Numbered from the stretch's first letter, positions 15,384 to 24,303 are shown. The stretch is 64,000 nt of DNA from Alicycliphilus sp. UBA6560 (GCA_002434305.1 DJJU01000013.1:372001-436000); one strand, 5' to 3'. Notes: generated by a model not told the origin, from the letters alone. Made by a program: numbers and translations.

Positions 15384-16765
15384 TGCGGTGCCTCGCAGGG
15401 TTGCGTGCCGGGCTCGACCATCTCGTAGCGCACGGGCACGGCCTCGCGCGGCACCAGGCAGGAGACGGTGCCCAGGCGTGGGCGCAGCGCGGTGCGCACG
15501 CCGCCGCCGCCGGCCGGGCCGCAGGTGTAGAGCGCGGTCACCTCGCGCAGCAGGCGCTGGGCGCTGGCCTGGTCGCGGTGCTGCAGGGCCACGCGCAGGC
15601 GCACGTCGCGGGCGTCGCCGGCGGGTTGTTCGTCCAGCCAGCGGCTGGCGTCGTCGCCCAGGATGCTGGTCACGCCGATCAGGTCGATGCGCAGCGGGCC
15701 CAGGCCCTGCAGGCGCTCGCGCAGCACCTCGCCGGCCAGGCGGGCGCGGGCTTCGGCCCTGGCGCCGGCGTAGGAGATCTCGCCCTCGGCCAGCCAGCCC
15801 GACTCGAAGCACACGTTGACCTTGAGCGTGGCCGGCCGCGCATGGCCGCGCACGCCCTCCAGCCGCACGGCGTCGGCGCCCACGGCGGTCACTTGAGCCT
15901 GGGTGATGTCGGCCACCACGTCGGGCGTGAGGTAGGCGGCGGGGTCGTGCAGCTCGTACAGCAGCTGCTCCTTGACGGTGCGCTCGTCGATGCGCCCGCC
16001 CGTGGCCGGCGGCTTGGTGATCGTGCAGTGGCCGTCGGCGTCGATCTCGGCGATGGGGTAGCCCAGGCGGGCCATGCCGGGCACGTCCTTGTAGCCCGGG
16101 TCGGCAAAGTAGCCGCCCGTGACCTGGGCGCCGCATTCCAGCAGGTGCCCGGCCATGGTGGCGCGCGCCAGCCGGTCCCAATCATGAAGCGCCCAGCCGT
16201 AGTGCGCCAGTGCCGGGCCCAGGGCCAGGGAAGGGTCGGCCACGCGGCCGCAGACCACGATGTCGGCGCCGGCGCGCAGCGCCTCGGCAATGGCCTGCGC
16301 GCCGATGTAGGCGTTGGCGCTGACGAGGGGCTCGGTGGGCATGGCCTCGCCCAGCGCCTCCTGCAGCAGCGCCCGGTGCGCGGGCCCGCTCAGGTCGTCG
16401 CCTTGCAGCACGGCGATGCGCGGCGGGCGCATGCCCAGTTCGGCCGCCAGGGCCTGGATGCGGCGCGCCGCGCCCGGCGGGTTGGCCGCGCCGAAGTTGC
16501 TGACGATGCGCACCCCGTGCGCCAGGCACAGCGCCAGCACGGGGCGCAGCAGGTCGGCCAGCAGCGGCTCGTAGCCGGCGTCAGGGTCGGTGCGACGGGC
16601 CAGCTGGGCCAGGGCCAGGGTGCGCTCGGCCAGCGTCTCGAAGATGAGCACCGACGGCTGGCCGCTGGCGATGAGCGCCTGCACCACCGGCAGCGCGGCA
16701 TCGGTGCGGTCGCCCGAGAAGCCGGCGGCGCAGCCAACCAGCAGGTTTGTGTTGTCGTTCGCCAT
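15380..16765 (-). CDS. Acyclic terpene utilization AtuA family protein (DUF1446)
   Basis: 461 aa, full length for the AtuA/DUF1446 family: GCAAGFSGDRTDAALPVV at the N-terminus, EPLLADLLRPVLALCLAHG, VSNFGAANPPGAARRI, DIVVCGRVADPSLALGPALA and the ECGAQVTGGYFADPGYKDV block. AtuA is needed for citronellol and geraniol catabolism in Pseudomonas, but homologues in Burkholderiales occur in many small catabolic operons with Bug receptors, and the reaction is not known. It is first in the operon with the AtuA-related gene (ATGA overlap) and the Bug receptor. A divergent LysR gene starts 126 bp upstream, with a LysR-type palindrome between. Confidence 0.85.
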   Translation of the reverse strand: MANDNTNLLVGCAAGFSGDRTDAALPVVQALIASGQPSVLIFETLAERTLALAQLARRTDPDAGYEPLLADLLRPVLALCLAHGVRIVSNFGAANPPGAARRIQALAAELGMRPPRIAVLQGDDLSGPAHRALLQEALGEAMPTEPLVSANAYIGAQAIAEALRAGADIVVCGRVADPSLALGPALAHYGWALHDWDRLARATMAGHLLECGAQVTGGYFADPGYKDVPGMARLGYPIAEIDADGHCTITKPPATGGRIDERTVKEQLLYELHDPAAYLTPDVVADITQAQVTAVGADAVRLEGVRGHARPATLKVNVCFESGWLAEGEISYAGARAEARARLAGEVLRERLQGLGPLRIDLIGVTSILGDDASRWLDEQPAGDARDVRLRVALQHRDQASAQRLLREVTALYTCGPAGGGGVRTALRPRLGTVSCLVPREAVPVRYEMVEPGTQPCEAPQ

Positions 16766-16820
16766 GGCGTTCGCTGTCTCCTGGGCCCACTGTAGGAAGG
16801 CTGCGGTATTCTGTGAAATC

Positions 16821-16858
16821 GATTGTTCCGATCAATCCTTCCAAATAACAGATCAATC
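16821..16858. promoter_or_regulatory. Putative LysR operator between atuA-type operon and LysR gene
   Basis: GATTGTTCCGATCAATC (16821-16837) is a palindrome with a T-N11-A core. A further CAATC half-site follows at 16854-16858, about two helical turns away. This fits a recognition plus activation site for the divergent LysR protein. Confidence 0.5.
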
Positions 16859-16890
16859 GGCCCGCAGCTGGCGGGCATATCGCACGACCC

Positions 16891-17787
16891 ATGAACGCCG
16901 CCCACCTCTCCAGCCGCCAGCTCGACGCCTTCATCGCCCTGGCCGAGCAGCGCAGCTTCACGCGCGCGGCGGCGCTGAGCCACCTGTCGCAGCCGGCCTT
17001 CAGCGCGCTGATCCGCGCGCTGGAGGACGACCTGGGCCTGCGCCTGTTCGACCGCAGCACGCGCCACGTGCACCTCACGCCCGAGGGGCAGAACTTCCTG
17101 GAGTCCGCCCGGCGCATCCGCGCGGAGATCTCGGGCGCGCTGGCGGCCCTGCGTGACGCCGCCACGCTGCAGCGCGGGCGCGTGGCGCTGGCGCTGCTGC
17201 CGTCGCTGGCCGCCGGGTGGCTGCCGGGCGTGCTGGCGCAGTACCGGGCGGCGCACCCGGGCATCGAGATCGACATCGCCGACGTGCTGTCCGAGCCCTG
17301 CATCGACCGCGTGGCCAGCAGCCACGCCGACTTCGCCCTGGCCGCCATCCGCGCCGACACCCCGTCCCTGCAGGCCGAGCCGTTTTGCAGCGACGACTTC
17401 TACCTGGTCTGCCCGCAGGGCCACCCGCTGGCGCGCCGCCGCAAGCCCATCACGGCGCAGGACCTGGCGGCCTGGCCCTTCATCCACCTGGCCCGCACCA
17501 GCAGCGTGCGGCAGTACCTGGAGGTCGCCCTGCATCCGCAGGCCATGCACACGCTGATGGAGGTGGAGCAGCTGGCCACCGTGATGGGCATGGTGCGTGC
17601 GGGGCTGGGCATCAGCGTGGTGCCGGCACTGTCGCTGTTCCACTTCGAGCAGCCGGGGCTGGTGACGCGCCGGCTGCAGCTGCCCGGGTTGACGCGGCAG
17701 ATCTACCTGGTGCGCCGGCGCGACGAGAGCCTGTCGGTGGCGGCGCAGGCGCTGTATGCGCTGGTGCTGGCGCAGCGCCCGCAGTGA
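16891..17787 (+). CDS. LysR family transcriptional regulator
   Basis: 298 aa, complete. The N-terminal winged helix-turn-helix (LDAFIALAEQRSFTRAAALS, HLSQPAFSALIRALEDDLG, LFDRSTRHVHLTPEG) is followed by a substrate-binding domain starting about residue 90 (GRVALALLPSLAAGWLPGVL). Being divergent from the AtuA-type/Bug operon, with an operator-like palindrome between them, it is the likely regulator of that operon, probably responding to a pathway intermediate. The ligand cannot be told. Confidence 0.9.
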   Translation: MNAAHLSSRQLDAFIALAEQRSFTRAAALSHLSQPAFSALIRALEDDLGLRLFDRSTRHVHLTPEGQNFLESARRIRAEISGALAALRDAATLQRGRVALALLPSLAAGWLPGVLAQYRAAHPGIEIDIADVLSEPCIDRVASSHADFALAAIRADTPSLQAEPFCSDDFYLVCPQGHPLARRRKPITAQDLAAWPFIHLARTSSVRQYLEVALHPQAMHTLMEVEQLATVMGMVRAGLGISVVPALSLFHFEQPGLVTRRLQLPGLTRQIYLVRRRDESLSVAAQALYALVLAQRPQ

Positions 17788-17808
17788 CGGGCGCAGAGTG
17801 GGTGCAGC

Positions 17809-18111
17809 TCAGGCGCGCTCGTCCAGCAGCGCGCCGGCCATCTCATCGGCGGTGCGCAGCACCAGCGCACTGGCCTTGAAGGCATAGGTGGCGGCGATCT
17901 GTTCCACGGCCTCGGCCTCCAGCGCCACGCCGGGCTGCTCGGCCTGGGCCAGCTGGGTGCGCACGCCGCCCGGGCGGGGCTCGGCCTGCTGCTGCACCTC
18001 CTGGCGGTGAAAGCCGGGCGTGTTCAGGTTGGCCACGTTGTGGGCGCTGCTGGCCAGCCGCAGCTGGGCCGCCTGCAGGCCGCTGGCGGCGGCGGGGAGG
18101 ATGGAGGGCAT
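17809..18111 (-). CDS. Orphan flagellar basal-body rod-like protein (FlgB/FlgC type)
   Basis: 100 aa. The N-terminus (SILPAAASGLQAAQLRLASS, AHNVANLNTPGFHRQEV) is the flagellar rod/hook signature with the ANLNTPGF motif, and the C-terminal helix (EAVEQIAATYAFKASALVLR) resembles the terminal domain of rod proteins. At 100 aa it is shorter than FlgC (about 135) and FlgB. No other flagellar gene is in the window, so it is either a diverged extra copy or serves another extracellular filament. It ends 22 bp from the convergent LysR gene and has no operon partner. Confidence 0.7.
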   Translation of the reverse strand: MPSILPAAASGLQAAQLRLASSAHNVANLNTPGFHRQEVQQQAEPRPGGVRTQLAQAEQPGVALEAEAVEQIAATYAFKASALVLRTADEMAGALLDERA

Positions 18112-18149
18112 GGTCCCCTTGTTATCGGCCGCTGGCGGGGCAACTGAAA

Positions 18150-18206
18150 CGCTCTTGTTTCAATAGCTGCCATCGCTTGCTGGGAAAGGGCTGGAGGCAT
18201 ATTTCA
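18150..18206 (+). repeat. Family 1 dispersed repeat
   Basis: GCTCTTGTTTCAATAGCTGC, then CATCGCTTGCTGGGAAAGGG, CTGGAGGCATATTTCA. Its right end touches the stop of the LysR gene at 18204. Confidence 0.8.
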
Positions 18207-19157
18207 TGCAGATCCTGCCGGCGGGGCATGGGCTTGCAGCAGGCAGTCCTGGAACAGCTGCGCCGCGCGCGGCGCCTGGGGCGGGCGCCGCATCACGCTG
18301 ACGAACTGGCACTGGTAGCGAAAGCGCTGGGGCTGCACCGCCTGCAGCCGGCCGCACCGCTCGAAGCCTTCGGCGTAGTGGTCCGGCAGAAAGCCCAGGA
18401 AGCGCCCGGACAGCACCAGCGTGGCGATGGCCTCCTGGTCGAAGCCGGTGGCGCTGCGCTGCAGGCGCGCCTGGTGGCTCAGCTCCATGTTGGGCGAGTG
18501 GTAGCCCAGGCCGGCGAAGGGATAGGCGCGCAGCGCGTCCCAGTCCAGCGCATCGTGCGCCGCGCCGAACAGCGGGTGGCCGGCGCCGCAGTACAGCAGC
18601 ATGGTCTCGCCGAACAGGTCGGCGTAGGCCAGGCTCTGCGAGCTGCGGTGCGCGGGAATGATGCCCACCTGGTAGCTGCCGTCGATCACGCCGCGCTCGA
18701 TGGCGTTGATGGAGCCCACGTGCAGCTGCAGCTGCACGTGCGGCGCCTGCGTGCAAAAGGCCGCGATGGCCGCGTCGATGCGCGCGGCCGGGTTGCTGGC
18801 CGTCTTGTCGAACACGGCCACCGCCAGCTGCCCGCCCATGCGCGCGTGGATGTCGTCCACGCCGGCCAGAAAGCCGCGCACCGAGGCCAGCAGGCGCAGC
18901 GTTTCCTCGTACACGCGCTGGCCCTCGGGCGTCAGGGCGAAGCCGGCGCGCCCGCGCCGGCACAGGGTCAGGCCCAGGCGCGTTTCCAGGTCCTTCACGT
19001 GACGGCTGACGGTGCTGGTGCCGATGTTCAGCTCCAGCTCGGCCGCGGCCATGCCGCCGCACTCGACCACGGCCTTGAAGACCTGCAGCAGGCGCAGGTC
19101 CATGTCGGAGAGCTGTCCCAGCACGGCGCGTGGGCGAGGGGTGGTCTTTACTTGCAT
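18204..19157 (-). CDS. LysR family transcriptional regulator
   Basis: 317 aa from the ATG at 19157. The helix-turn-helix region (LRLLQVFKAVVECGGMAAAE, LNIGTSTVSRHVKDLETRL, RRGRAGFALTPEG) belongs to a LysR subgroup with an acidic, TSTVS recognition helix; a substrate-binding domain follows (about 100-300). An upstream ATG at 19193 would add 12 residues. It is divergent from the omega-aminotransferase gene (113 bp between starts), which is its most likely target; a weak inverted repeat AGCAA/TTGCT (19163-19189) lies between them. The inducer is unknown, perhaps an omega-amino acid. Confidence 0.88.
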   Translation of the reverse strand: MQVKTTPRPRAVLGQLSDMDLRLLQVFKAVVECGGMAAAELELNIGTSTVSRHVKDLETRLGLTLCRRGRAGFALTPEGQRVYEETLRLLASVRGFLAGVDDIHARMGGQLAVAVFDKTASNPAARIDAAIAAFCTQAPHVQLQLHVGSINAIERGVIDGSYQVGIIPAHRSSQSLAYADLFGETMLLYCGAGHPLFGAAHDALDWDALRAYPFAGLGYHSPNMELSHQARLQRSATGFDQEAIATLVLSGRFLGFLPDHYAEGFERCGRLQAVQPQRFRYQCQFVSVMRRPPQAPRAAQLFQDCLLQAHAPPAGSA

Positions 19158-19270
19158 GAACGAGCAAGTGAATGTGGATATTTGTTGCTTCAACGGATTA
19201 TGGCGCCGGCCAACAATGCGGCCACCCGCCTTGCCTGTTCCCCTTTTTTTCTTCCTTTCTGGAGAGCGCC

Positions 19271-20626
19271 ATGTCCTTTGCCGTGATCGACGAAACCACC
19301 AACGCCCCGCGCATGGACGCCGCCTGGCTCGACGCGCACTGGATGCCCTTCACCGGCAACCGCAACTTCAAGGCCAAGCCGCGCATGGTGGTCAGCGGCC
19401 AGGGCGCCTACTACACCGATGCGGAAGGCCGCAAGATCTTCGACGGCCTGTCGGGCCTGTGGTGCTCGGGCCTGGGCCATGGCCGCACCGAGGTGGCCCA
19501 GGCCATCGGCCGCGCCGCCGCCACGCTGGACTATGCGCCGGCGTTTCAGTTCGGCCACCCGGCTTCCTTCGAGCTGGCCAACCGCATCAAGGAGCTGACG
19601 CCCGCCGGGCTGGACTACGTGTTCTTCACGGGTTCTGGCTCGGAGGCGGCCGACACCTCGCTGAAGATGGCGCGCGCCTACTGGCGCGCCAAGGGCCAGG
19701 CCGGCAAGACGCGCCTGATCGGCCGCGAGAAGGGCTACCACGGCGTGAACTTCGGCGGCATCTCGGTGGGCGGCATGGTGGGCAACCGCAAGACTTTCGG
19801 CCAGGGCGTGGAGGCCGACCACATCCCCCACACGCAGCCGCCCGTGGGCTCGTTCCACAAGGGCATGCCGGACACCGACGGCCGCCAACTCGCCGACAAG
19901 CTGCTGGACGTGATCGCGCTGCATGACGCCAGCAACATCGCCGCCGTGATCGTCGAGCCGTTCTCGGGCTCGGCCGGCGTGGTCATCCCGCCCCAGGGTT
20001 ATCTGCAGCGCCTGCGCGAGATCTGCACGCAGAACAACATCCTCTTGATCTTTGACGAGGTCATCACGGGTTTTGGCCGCTGCGGCGGCTGGACGGGCGC
20101 CGAGGTGTTCGGCGTGACGCCCGACATCATGAACTTCGCCAAGCAGGTGACCAACGGCGCCCAGCCGCTGGGCGGCTGCGTGGCCAGCAAGGAGATCTAC
20201 GACACCTTCATGGCCGCTGGCGGGCCGGAGTACATGCTGGAGTTTCCCCACGGCTACACCTACTCGGCCCACCCGGTGGCCTGCGCGGCGGGCAACGCGG
20301 TGCTGGACATCCTGCACAAGGAAGACATGCCGGCCCGCGTGAAGGCGCTGTCACCCTTCTTCGAGAAGGCCGTGCACAGCCTCAAGGGCGCCAAGCACGT
20401 GGCCGACATCCGCAACTACGGCCTGGCCGCGGGCTTCACCATCGCCGCGCTGCCGGGCGAGCCCGCCCGCCGGCCGTATGAAGTCGCCATGAAGTGCTGG
20501 GACAAGGGCTTTTACGTGCGCTACGGCGGCGACACCATCCAGCTGGCGCCGCCCTTCATCAGCACCGAGACCGAGCTGGAGCGGCTGGTCAACGCCCTGG
20601 GCGACGCGCTGGCCGAAACGGCCTGA
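19271..20626 (+). CDS. Aspartate aminotransferase family protein; omega-amino acid:pyruvate (beta-alanine) transaminase
   Basis: 451 aa class III PLP-dependent aminotransferase. MPFTGNRNFKAKPRMVVSGQ at the start is typical of beta-alanine:pyruvate transaminases; other marks are FFTGSGSEAADTSLKMARAY, AVIVEPFSGSAGVVIPPQGY, LLIFDEVITGFGR and the PLP lysine in NFAKQVTNG (about residue 291). It moves the terminal amino group of beta-alanine or similar omega-amino acids to pyruvate. The ATG at 19271 has GGAGAGC 5 nt upstream. A divergent LysR gene sits upstream, and no mmsA (semialdehyde dehydrogenase) gene follows, unlike many such loci; the next gene is malic enzyme after a family 1 repeat. Confidence 0.9.
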   Translation: MSFAVIDETTNAPRMDAAWLDAHWMPFTGNRNFKAKPRMVVSGQGAYYTDAEGRKIFDGLSGLWCSGLGHGRTEVAQAIGRAAATLDYAPAFQFGHPASFELANRIKELTPAGLDYVFFTGSGSEAADTSLKMARAYWRAKGQAGKTRLIGREKGYHGVNFGGISVGGMVGNRKTFGQGVEADHIPHTQPPVGSFHKGMPDTDGRQLADKLLDVIALHDASNIAAVIVEPFSGSAGVVIPPQGYLQRLREICTQNNILLIFDEVITGFGRCGGWTGAEVFGVTPDIMNFAKQVTNGAQPLGGCVASKEIYDTFMAAGGPEYMLEFPHGYTYSAHPVACAAGNAVLDILHKEDMPARVKALSPFFEKAVHSLKGAKHVADIRNYGLAAGFTIAALPGEPARRPYEVAMKCWDKGFYVRYGGDTIQLAPPFISTETELERLVNALGDALAETA

Positions 20627-20628
20627 GA

Positions 20629-20690
20629 GTGCTTCGCTTTTGATAGCTTCCAGCGCTTGCTGCACAAGCGCTGGAAGCCTTCTTCATTGA
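20629..20690 (+). repeat. Family 1 dispersed repeat
   Basis: GATAGCTTCCAGCGCTTGCT, then GCACAAGCGCTGGAAGCCTT. It lies between the aminotransferase and malic enzyme genes, and its 11-bp stem could form a hairpin. The rest of 20691-20891 holds a TACAAT -10-like box (20792-20797) and no gene. Confidence 0.85.
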
Positions 20691-20891
20691 TGGGCATTGC
20701 AGGCTGGCCGAGGGGATTGGGCGTCTGGGCGGCAAAGGTGTTTCACCCCGGCACGGTCGGGGCGGCGTAGAGGCGCGGCACGGCCCGCTCCTACAATGCT
20801 TTCCCCTGTACCGCTCGCCACGCAGGGCCCCGGTGGCCCGGGCCTGGCGGCCGTGCAGCGCATCCCTTTTCCCGACGCTGGAGACGCCCGC

Positions 20892-23210
20892 ATGCCCGAC
20901 ACCACGGCACCCTCATCCCCTTCTGCCACCGACAAGCGCGCCCTGCTGCGCCGCGCGGCCCTCGAGTACCACGAGTTTCCCCAGCCCGGCAAGATCACCA
21001 TTGCTGCTACCAAGCAGATGATCAACCAGCACGACCTGGCGCTGGCCTATTCGCCCGGCGTGGCCGCGCCCTGCGAGGAGATCGTCAAGGACCCGGCGGC
21101 CGCCTTCCGCTACACCGCCCGCGGCAACCTGGTGGGCGTGGTGACCAACGGCACGGCCGTGCTGGGCCTGGGCGACATCGGCCCGCTGGCCGGCAAGCCG
21201 GTCATGGAGGGCAAGGGCGTCCTGTTCAAGAAGTTCTCGGGCATCGACGTGTTCGACATCGAGATCGACGAGAAGGACCCGGAGAAGCTGGTCGAGATCA
21301 TCGCCAGCCTGGAGCCGACGTTTGGCGGCATCAACCTGGAAGACATCAAGGCGCCGGACTGCTTCTACGTCGAGCGCAAGCTGCGCGAGCGCATGAAGAT
21401 CCCGGTCTTCCACGACGACCAGCACGGCACGGCCATCGTGGTGGGTGCGGCCGTGCTCAACGGCCTGAAGGTGGCAGGCAAGGACATCGCCCAGGTCAAG
21501 CTGGTGGCCTCCGGCGCGGGTGCCGCGGCGCTGGCCTGCCTGGGGCTGCTGGTCAAGCTGGGCCTGCCGCGCGAGAACATCTGGGTGACCGACATCGCCG
21601 GCGTGGTCTACCAGGGCCGGCCCGAGCTGATGGACGAGGACAAGGAACAGTTCGCCCAGGCCACCGACCTGCGCACCTTGAGCCAGGTGATCGAGGGCGC
21701 GGACGTGTTCCTGGGCCTGTCCGCCGGCGGCGTGCTCAAGAAGGACATGGTGGCCAAGATGGCCGCCAGCCCGCTGATCTTCGCCCTGGCCAACCCCAAT
21801 CCCGAGATCGCCCCCGAGGACGTGAAGGAGGTGCGCGGCGACGCCATCATCGCCACCGGCCGCACCGACTACCCGAACCAGGTCAACAACGTCCTGTGCT
21901 TCCCCTACATCTTCCGTGGCGCCCTGGACTGCGGCGCGACCACCATCACCACCGAGATGGAGATCGCCGCGGTGCATGCCATCGCCGAGCTGGCCCAGGC
22001 CGAGCAGAGCGAGGTGGTGGCCGCGGCCTATGCCGGAGAGCCCCTGGCCTTCGGCCCTGACTACCTCATCCCCAAGCCGTTCGATCCGCGGCTGATGATG
22101 AAGATCGCCCCGGCCGTGGCCCAGGCGGCAGCTGACTCCGGCGTGGCCCAGCGCCCCGTGGCCGACATGGACGCCTACCGCGACCAGCTGCAGACCTTCG
22201 TGTACGCCTCCGGCACCATCATGAAGCCCATCTTCATGGTGGCCAAGAACGCTCCGGCCAAACGCGTGGCGTTCTCCGAGGGCGAGGAGGAGCGCGTGCT
22301 GCGCGCCGCGCAGATCGTGGTGGACGAGCGCATCGCCCGCCCCACGCTGATCGGCCGGCCAGCCATCATCGCCCAGCGCGTCGAAAAGTTCGGCCTGCGC
22401 CTGAAGCAGGGCGTGGACTACGACGTGGTGAACGTTGAGGACGATCACCGCTACCGCGACTTCTGGCAGACCTACCACCGCATGACCGAGCGGCGCGGCG
22501 TGACGGTGCCGATCGCAAAAATCGAGATGCGCCGGCGCCTGACGCTCATCGGCTCCATGCTGCTGCACAAGGGCGAGGTGGACGGCCTGATCTGCGGCAC
22601 CTGGGGCCACACGGTGCACCACCTGAACTACATCGACCAGGTCATCGGCAAGCGCGCGGGCGCCCACACCTACGCCTGCATGAACGCGCTGCTGCTGCCA
22701 GACCGCCAGGTCTTCGTGGTGGATACGCACGTCAACTACGACCCCACGGCCGAGCAGCTGGCCGAGATCACCGTCATGGCGGCCGAGGAGATCATGCGCT
22801 TCGGCATCCGCCCCAAGGCGGCGCTGCTGAGCCATTCCAACTTCGGCTCCAGCAACCATGAAAGCGCCGTGAAGATGCGCCGCACCCTGGAGCTGCTGCG
22901 CGAGCAGGCGCCCTGGCTGGAGGTGGACGGCGAGATGCACGGCGATGTGGCGCTGGACGAGAAGGAGCGCACCGCCCTGATGCCGCACGGCACCCTGTCG
23001 GGCAGCGCCAACCTGCTGGTCATGCCCAACATCGACGCGGCCAACATCTCCTACAACTTGCTCAAGACCGCGGCCGGCGGCGGCATCGCCATCGGCCCCA
23101 TGCTGCTGGGCGCCGGCGCCCCGGTGCAGGTGCTGACCCCCAGCGCCACGGTGCGACGCATCGTCAACATGACGGCGCTGACGGTGGCCGACGCCAACAC
23201 CAGCCGCTAG
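20892..23210 (+). CDS. maeB: NADP-dependent malic enzyme (with phosphotransacetylase-like C-terminal domain)
   Basis: 772 aa, the usual length for MaeB. It oxidatively decarboxylates malate to pyruvate with NADPH production. The malic domain (about 20-160) contains LALAYSPGVAAPCEEI and GVVTNGTAVLGLGDIGPLAG; the NAD(P) domain (about 165-420) contains IPVFHDDQHGTAIVVGAA and KLVASGAGAAALACL; residues about 435-770 are the phosphate acetyltransferase-like domain (SEGEEERVLRAAQIVVDERI, GTLSGSANLLVMPNIDAAN) thought to be regulatory. The ATG at 20892 is chosen because the upstream in-frame extension is low-complexity and precedes a TACAAT box. Monocistronic. Confidence 0.95.
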   Translation: MPDTTAPSSPSATDKRALLRRAALEYHEFPQPGKITIAATKQMINQHDLALAYSPGVAAPCEEIVKDPAAAFRYTARGNLVGVVTNGTAVLGLGDIGPLAGKPVMEGKGVLFKKFSGIDVFDIEIDEKDPEKLVEIIASLEPTFGGINLEDIKAPDCFYVERKLRERMKIPVFHDDQHGTAIVVGAAVLNGLKVAGKDIAQVKLVASGAGAAALACLGLLVKLGLPRENIWVTDIAGVVYQGRPELMDEDKEQFAQATDLRTLSQVIEGADVFLGLSAGGVLKKDMVAKMAASPLIFALANPNPEIAPEDVKEVRGDAIIATGRTDYPNQVNNVLCFPYIFRGALDCGATTITTEMEIAAVHAIAELAQAEQSEVVAAAYAGEPLAFGPDYLIPKPFDPRLMMKIAPAVAQAAADSGVAQRPVADMDAYRDQLQTFVYASGTIMKPIFMVAKNAPAKRVAFSEGEEERVLRAAQIVVDERIARPTLIGRPAIIAQRVEKFGLRLKQGVDYDVVNVEDDHRYRDFWQTYHRMTERRGVTVPIAKIEMRRRLTLIGSMLLHKGEVDGLICGTWGHTVHHLNYIDQVIGKRAGAHTYACMNALLLPDRQVFVVDTHVNYDPTAEQLAEITVMAAEEIMRFGIRPKAALLSHSNFGSSNHESAVKMRRTLELLREQAPWLEVDGEMHGDVALDEKERTALMPHGTLSGSANLLVMPNIDAANISYNLLKTAAGGGIAIGPMLLGAGAPVQVLTPSATVRRIVNMTALTVADANTSR

Positions 23211-23333
23211 AAAAGCACAAAAGGCACGCGCGCTGCCCGTTTTTTGGGCAGGCGCTTGCCTTTGTCCGCCCTTTTTGTCACACTACCGGGTCGAAATTTC
23301 GGGTTAACCCGAAGTTTTTGAAAGGTATCGTGG

Positions 23334-23732
23334 ATGTTCAAGGCGGGTGCCCTTGCGGCGTGCAAGGCGTTTATGGCGTGCGCTGTGGGTGCTGCGGTCG
23401 TGCTGGCGCCGGTTGTTTCGTCGGCGCGCTCCTTTGCCGCAGCCAGCGTATCCATCGCCCTGTCCGACCTGCCCGCCCAGGGGCGCGCCACCTATGCGCT
23501 GATCCATGCGGGCGGTCCTTTTCCCTACGACAAGGACGGCACGGTCTTCGGCAACCGCGAACGGCTGCTGCCGATCAAGAAGCGCGGCTACTGGCGGGAG
23601 TACACGGTACGCACGCCCGGCGTGCGTCACCGAGGCGCCCGGCGCATCGTGTGCGGCGGCGCGCCGCGCACACCCGATACCTGCTACTACAGCGGCGACC
23701 ATTACGCGAGCTTCCGGGAAATCACGCCGTGA
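23334..23732 (+). CDS. Secreted guanyl-specific ribonuclease (barnase/RNase Sa family)
   Basis: 132 aa. A signal peptide of about 30-35 residues (ACKAFMACAVGAAVVLAPVV, cleavage near SSA) leads to a compact microbial N1/barnase-fold domain: LSDLPAQGRATYALIHAGG, VFGNRERLLP, YWREYTVRTPGVRHRGARRI and YYSGDHYASFREI. The likely catalytic residues are Glu in REYTV, Arg in GARRIV and His in GDHY, matching Glu73, Arg87 and His102 of barnase. It should cleave RNA after G in the periplasm or outside the cell. A barstar gene follows 142 bp downstream, which would protect the cytoplasm from unexported enzyme. Confidence 0.88.
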   Translation: MFKAGALAACKAFMACAVGAAVVLAPVVSSARSFAAASVSIALSDLPAQGRATYALIHAGGPFPYDKDGTVFGNRERLLPIKKRGYWREYTVRTPGVRHRGARRIVCGGAPRTPDTCYYSGDHYASFREITP

Positions 23733-23874
23733 CCGCGCAGCCTCTGCCTGCTGCGGCCACGTGCGGCGCCCTGTGGGGCAGCCGCACTGAAATCACCCAT
23801 CCGCCGGCGCATGCGTACAGCGTGCGCCGGCGCATGCCTGTTTTTGTGGACCTCTGAGAGAAAGAGCAACGGAG

Positions 23875-24303
23875 ATGCAAACGCCACTTCGTAGTAAGGA
23901 CCAGGAAGCCCTGTTACGCGCAGTGCGCCCCAACATCGTGCAGTCCATCCGCGCCTTCCGGGTGCACGACCTGCAGGAGACTGCGCGCACCCTGGGCCAC
24001 CATTTCCTGTACGCCAACCTGGCGCACGCGCAGACCAAGCAGGACGTGCTGGAGCTGATCGCCTCGCAGTTCACCTTCCCGGCGCACTTCGGCAAGAACT
24101 TCGACGCGCTGTACGACTGCCTGACCGATCCGCTGCACAAGTGCGGCCCGCAGCCCGGCTTCGTGCTGGTGCTGGACCAGATCCCGGTCACGCCGAAGTT
24201 CGACAAGGAAGTGCGCGAGCAGCTGCTGGACGTGTTCCGCGAGGCGGCCGACTACTGGGCGGACCGCAAGATCGCCTTCCGCTGCTTCTATTCTTTTCTG
24301 TAG
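23875..24303 (+). CDS. Barstar family RNase inhibitor
   Basis: 142 aa. The barstar core is seen at about 55-140: LELIASQFTFPAHFGKNFDA, LYDCLTDPL and VLVLDQIPVTPKFDKEV; the FGKNFDALYDCL helix is the RNase-binding element, including the key Asp residues. There is no signal peptide, so it acts in the cytoplasm as inhibitor of the RNase encoded just upstream. It carries an N-terminal extension of some 45 residues compared with Bacillus barstar (90 aa), as is common in proteobacterial homologues. An 11-bp hairpin follows the stop immediately. Confidence 0.9.
   Translation: MQTPLRSKDQEALLRAVRPNIVQSIRAFRVHDLQETARTLGHHFLYANLAHAQTKQDVLELIASQFTFPAHFGKNFDALYDCLTDPLHKCGPQPGFVLVLDQIPVTPKFDKEVREQLLDVFREAADYWADRKIAFRCFYSFL

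Noticed and set aside
23222..23262. Terminator after maeB
   Set aside because: CTGCCCGTTTTTTGGGCAG can pair but its T-run is in the loop, not after the stem, so it was not listed.
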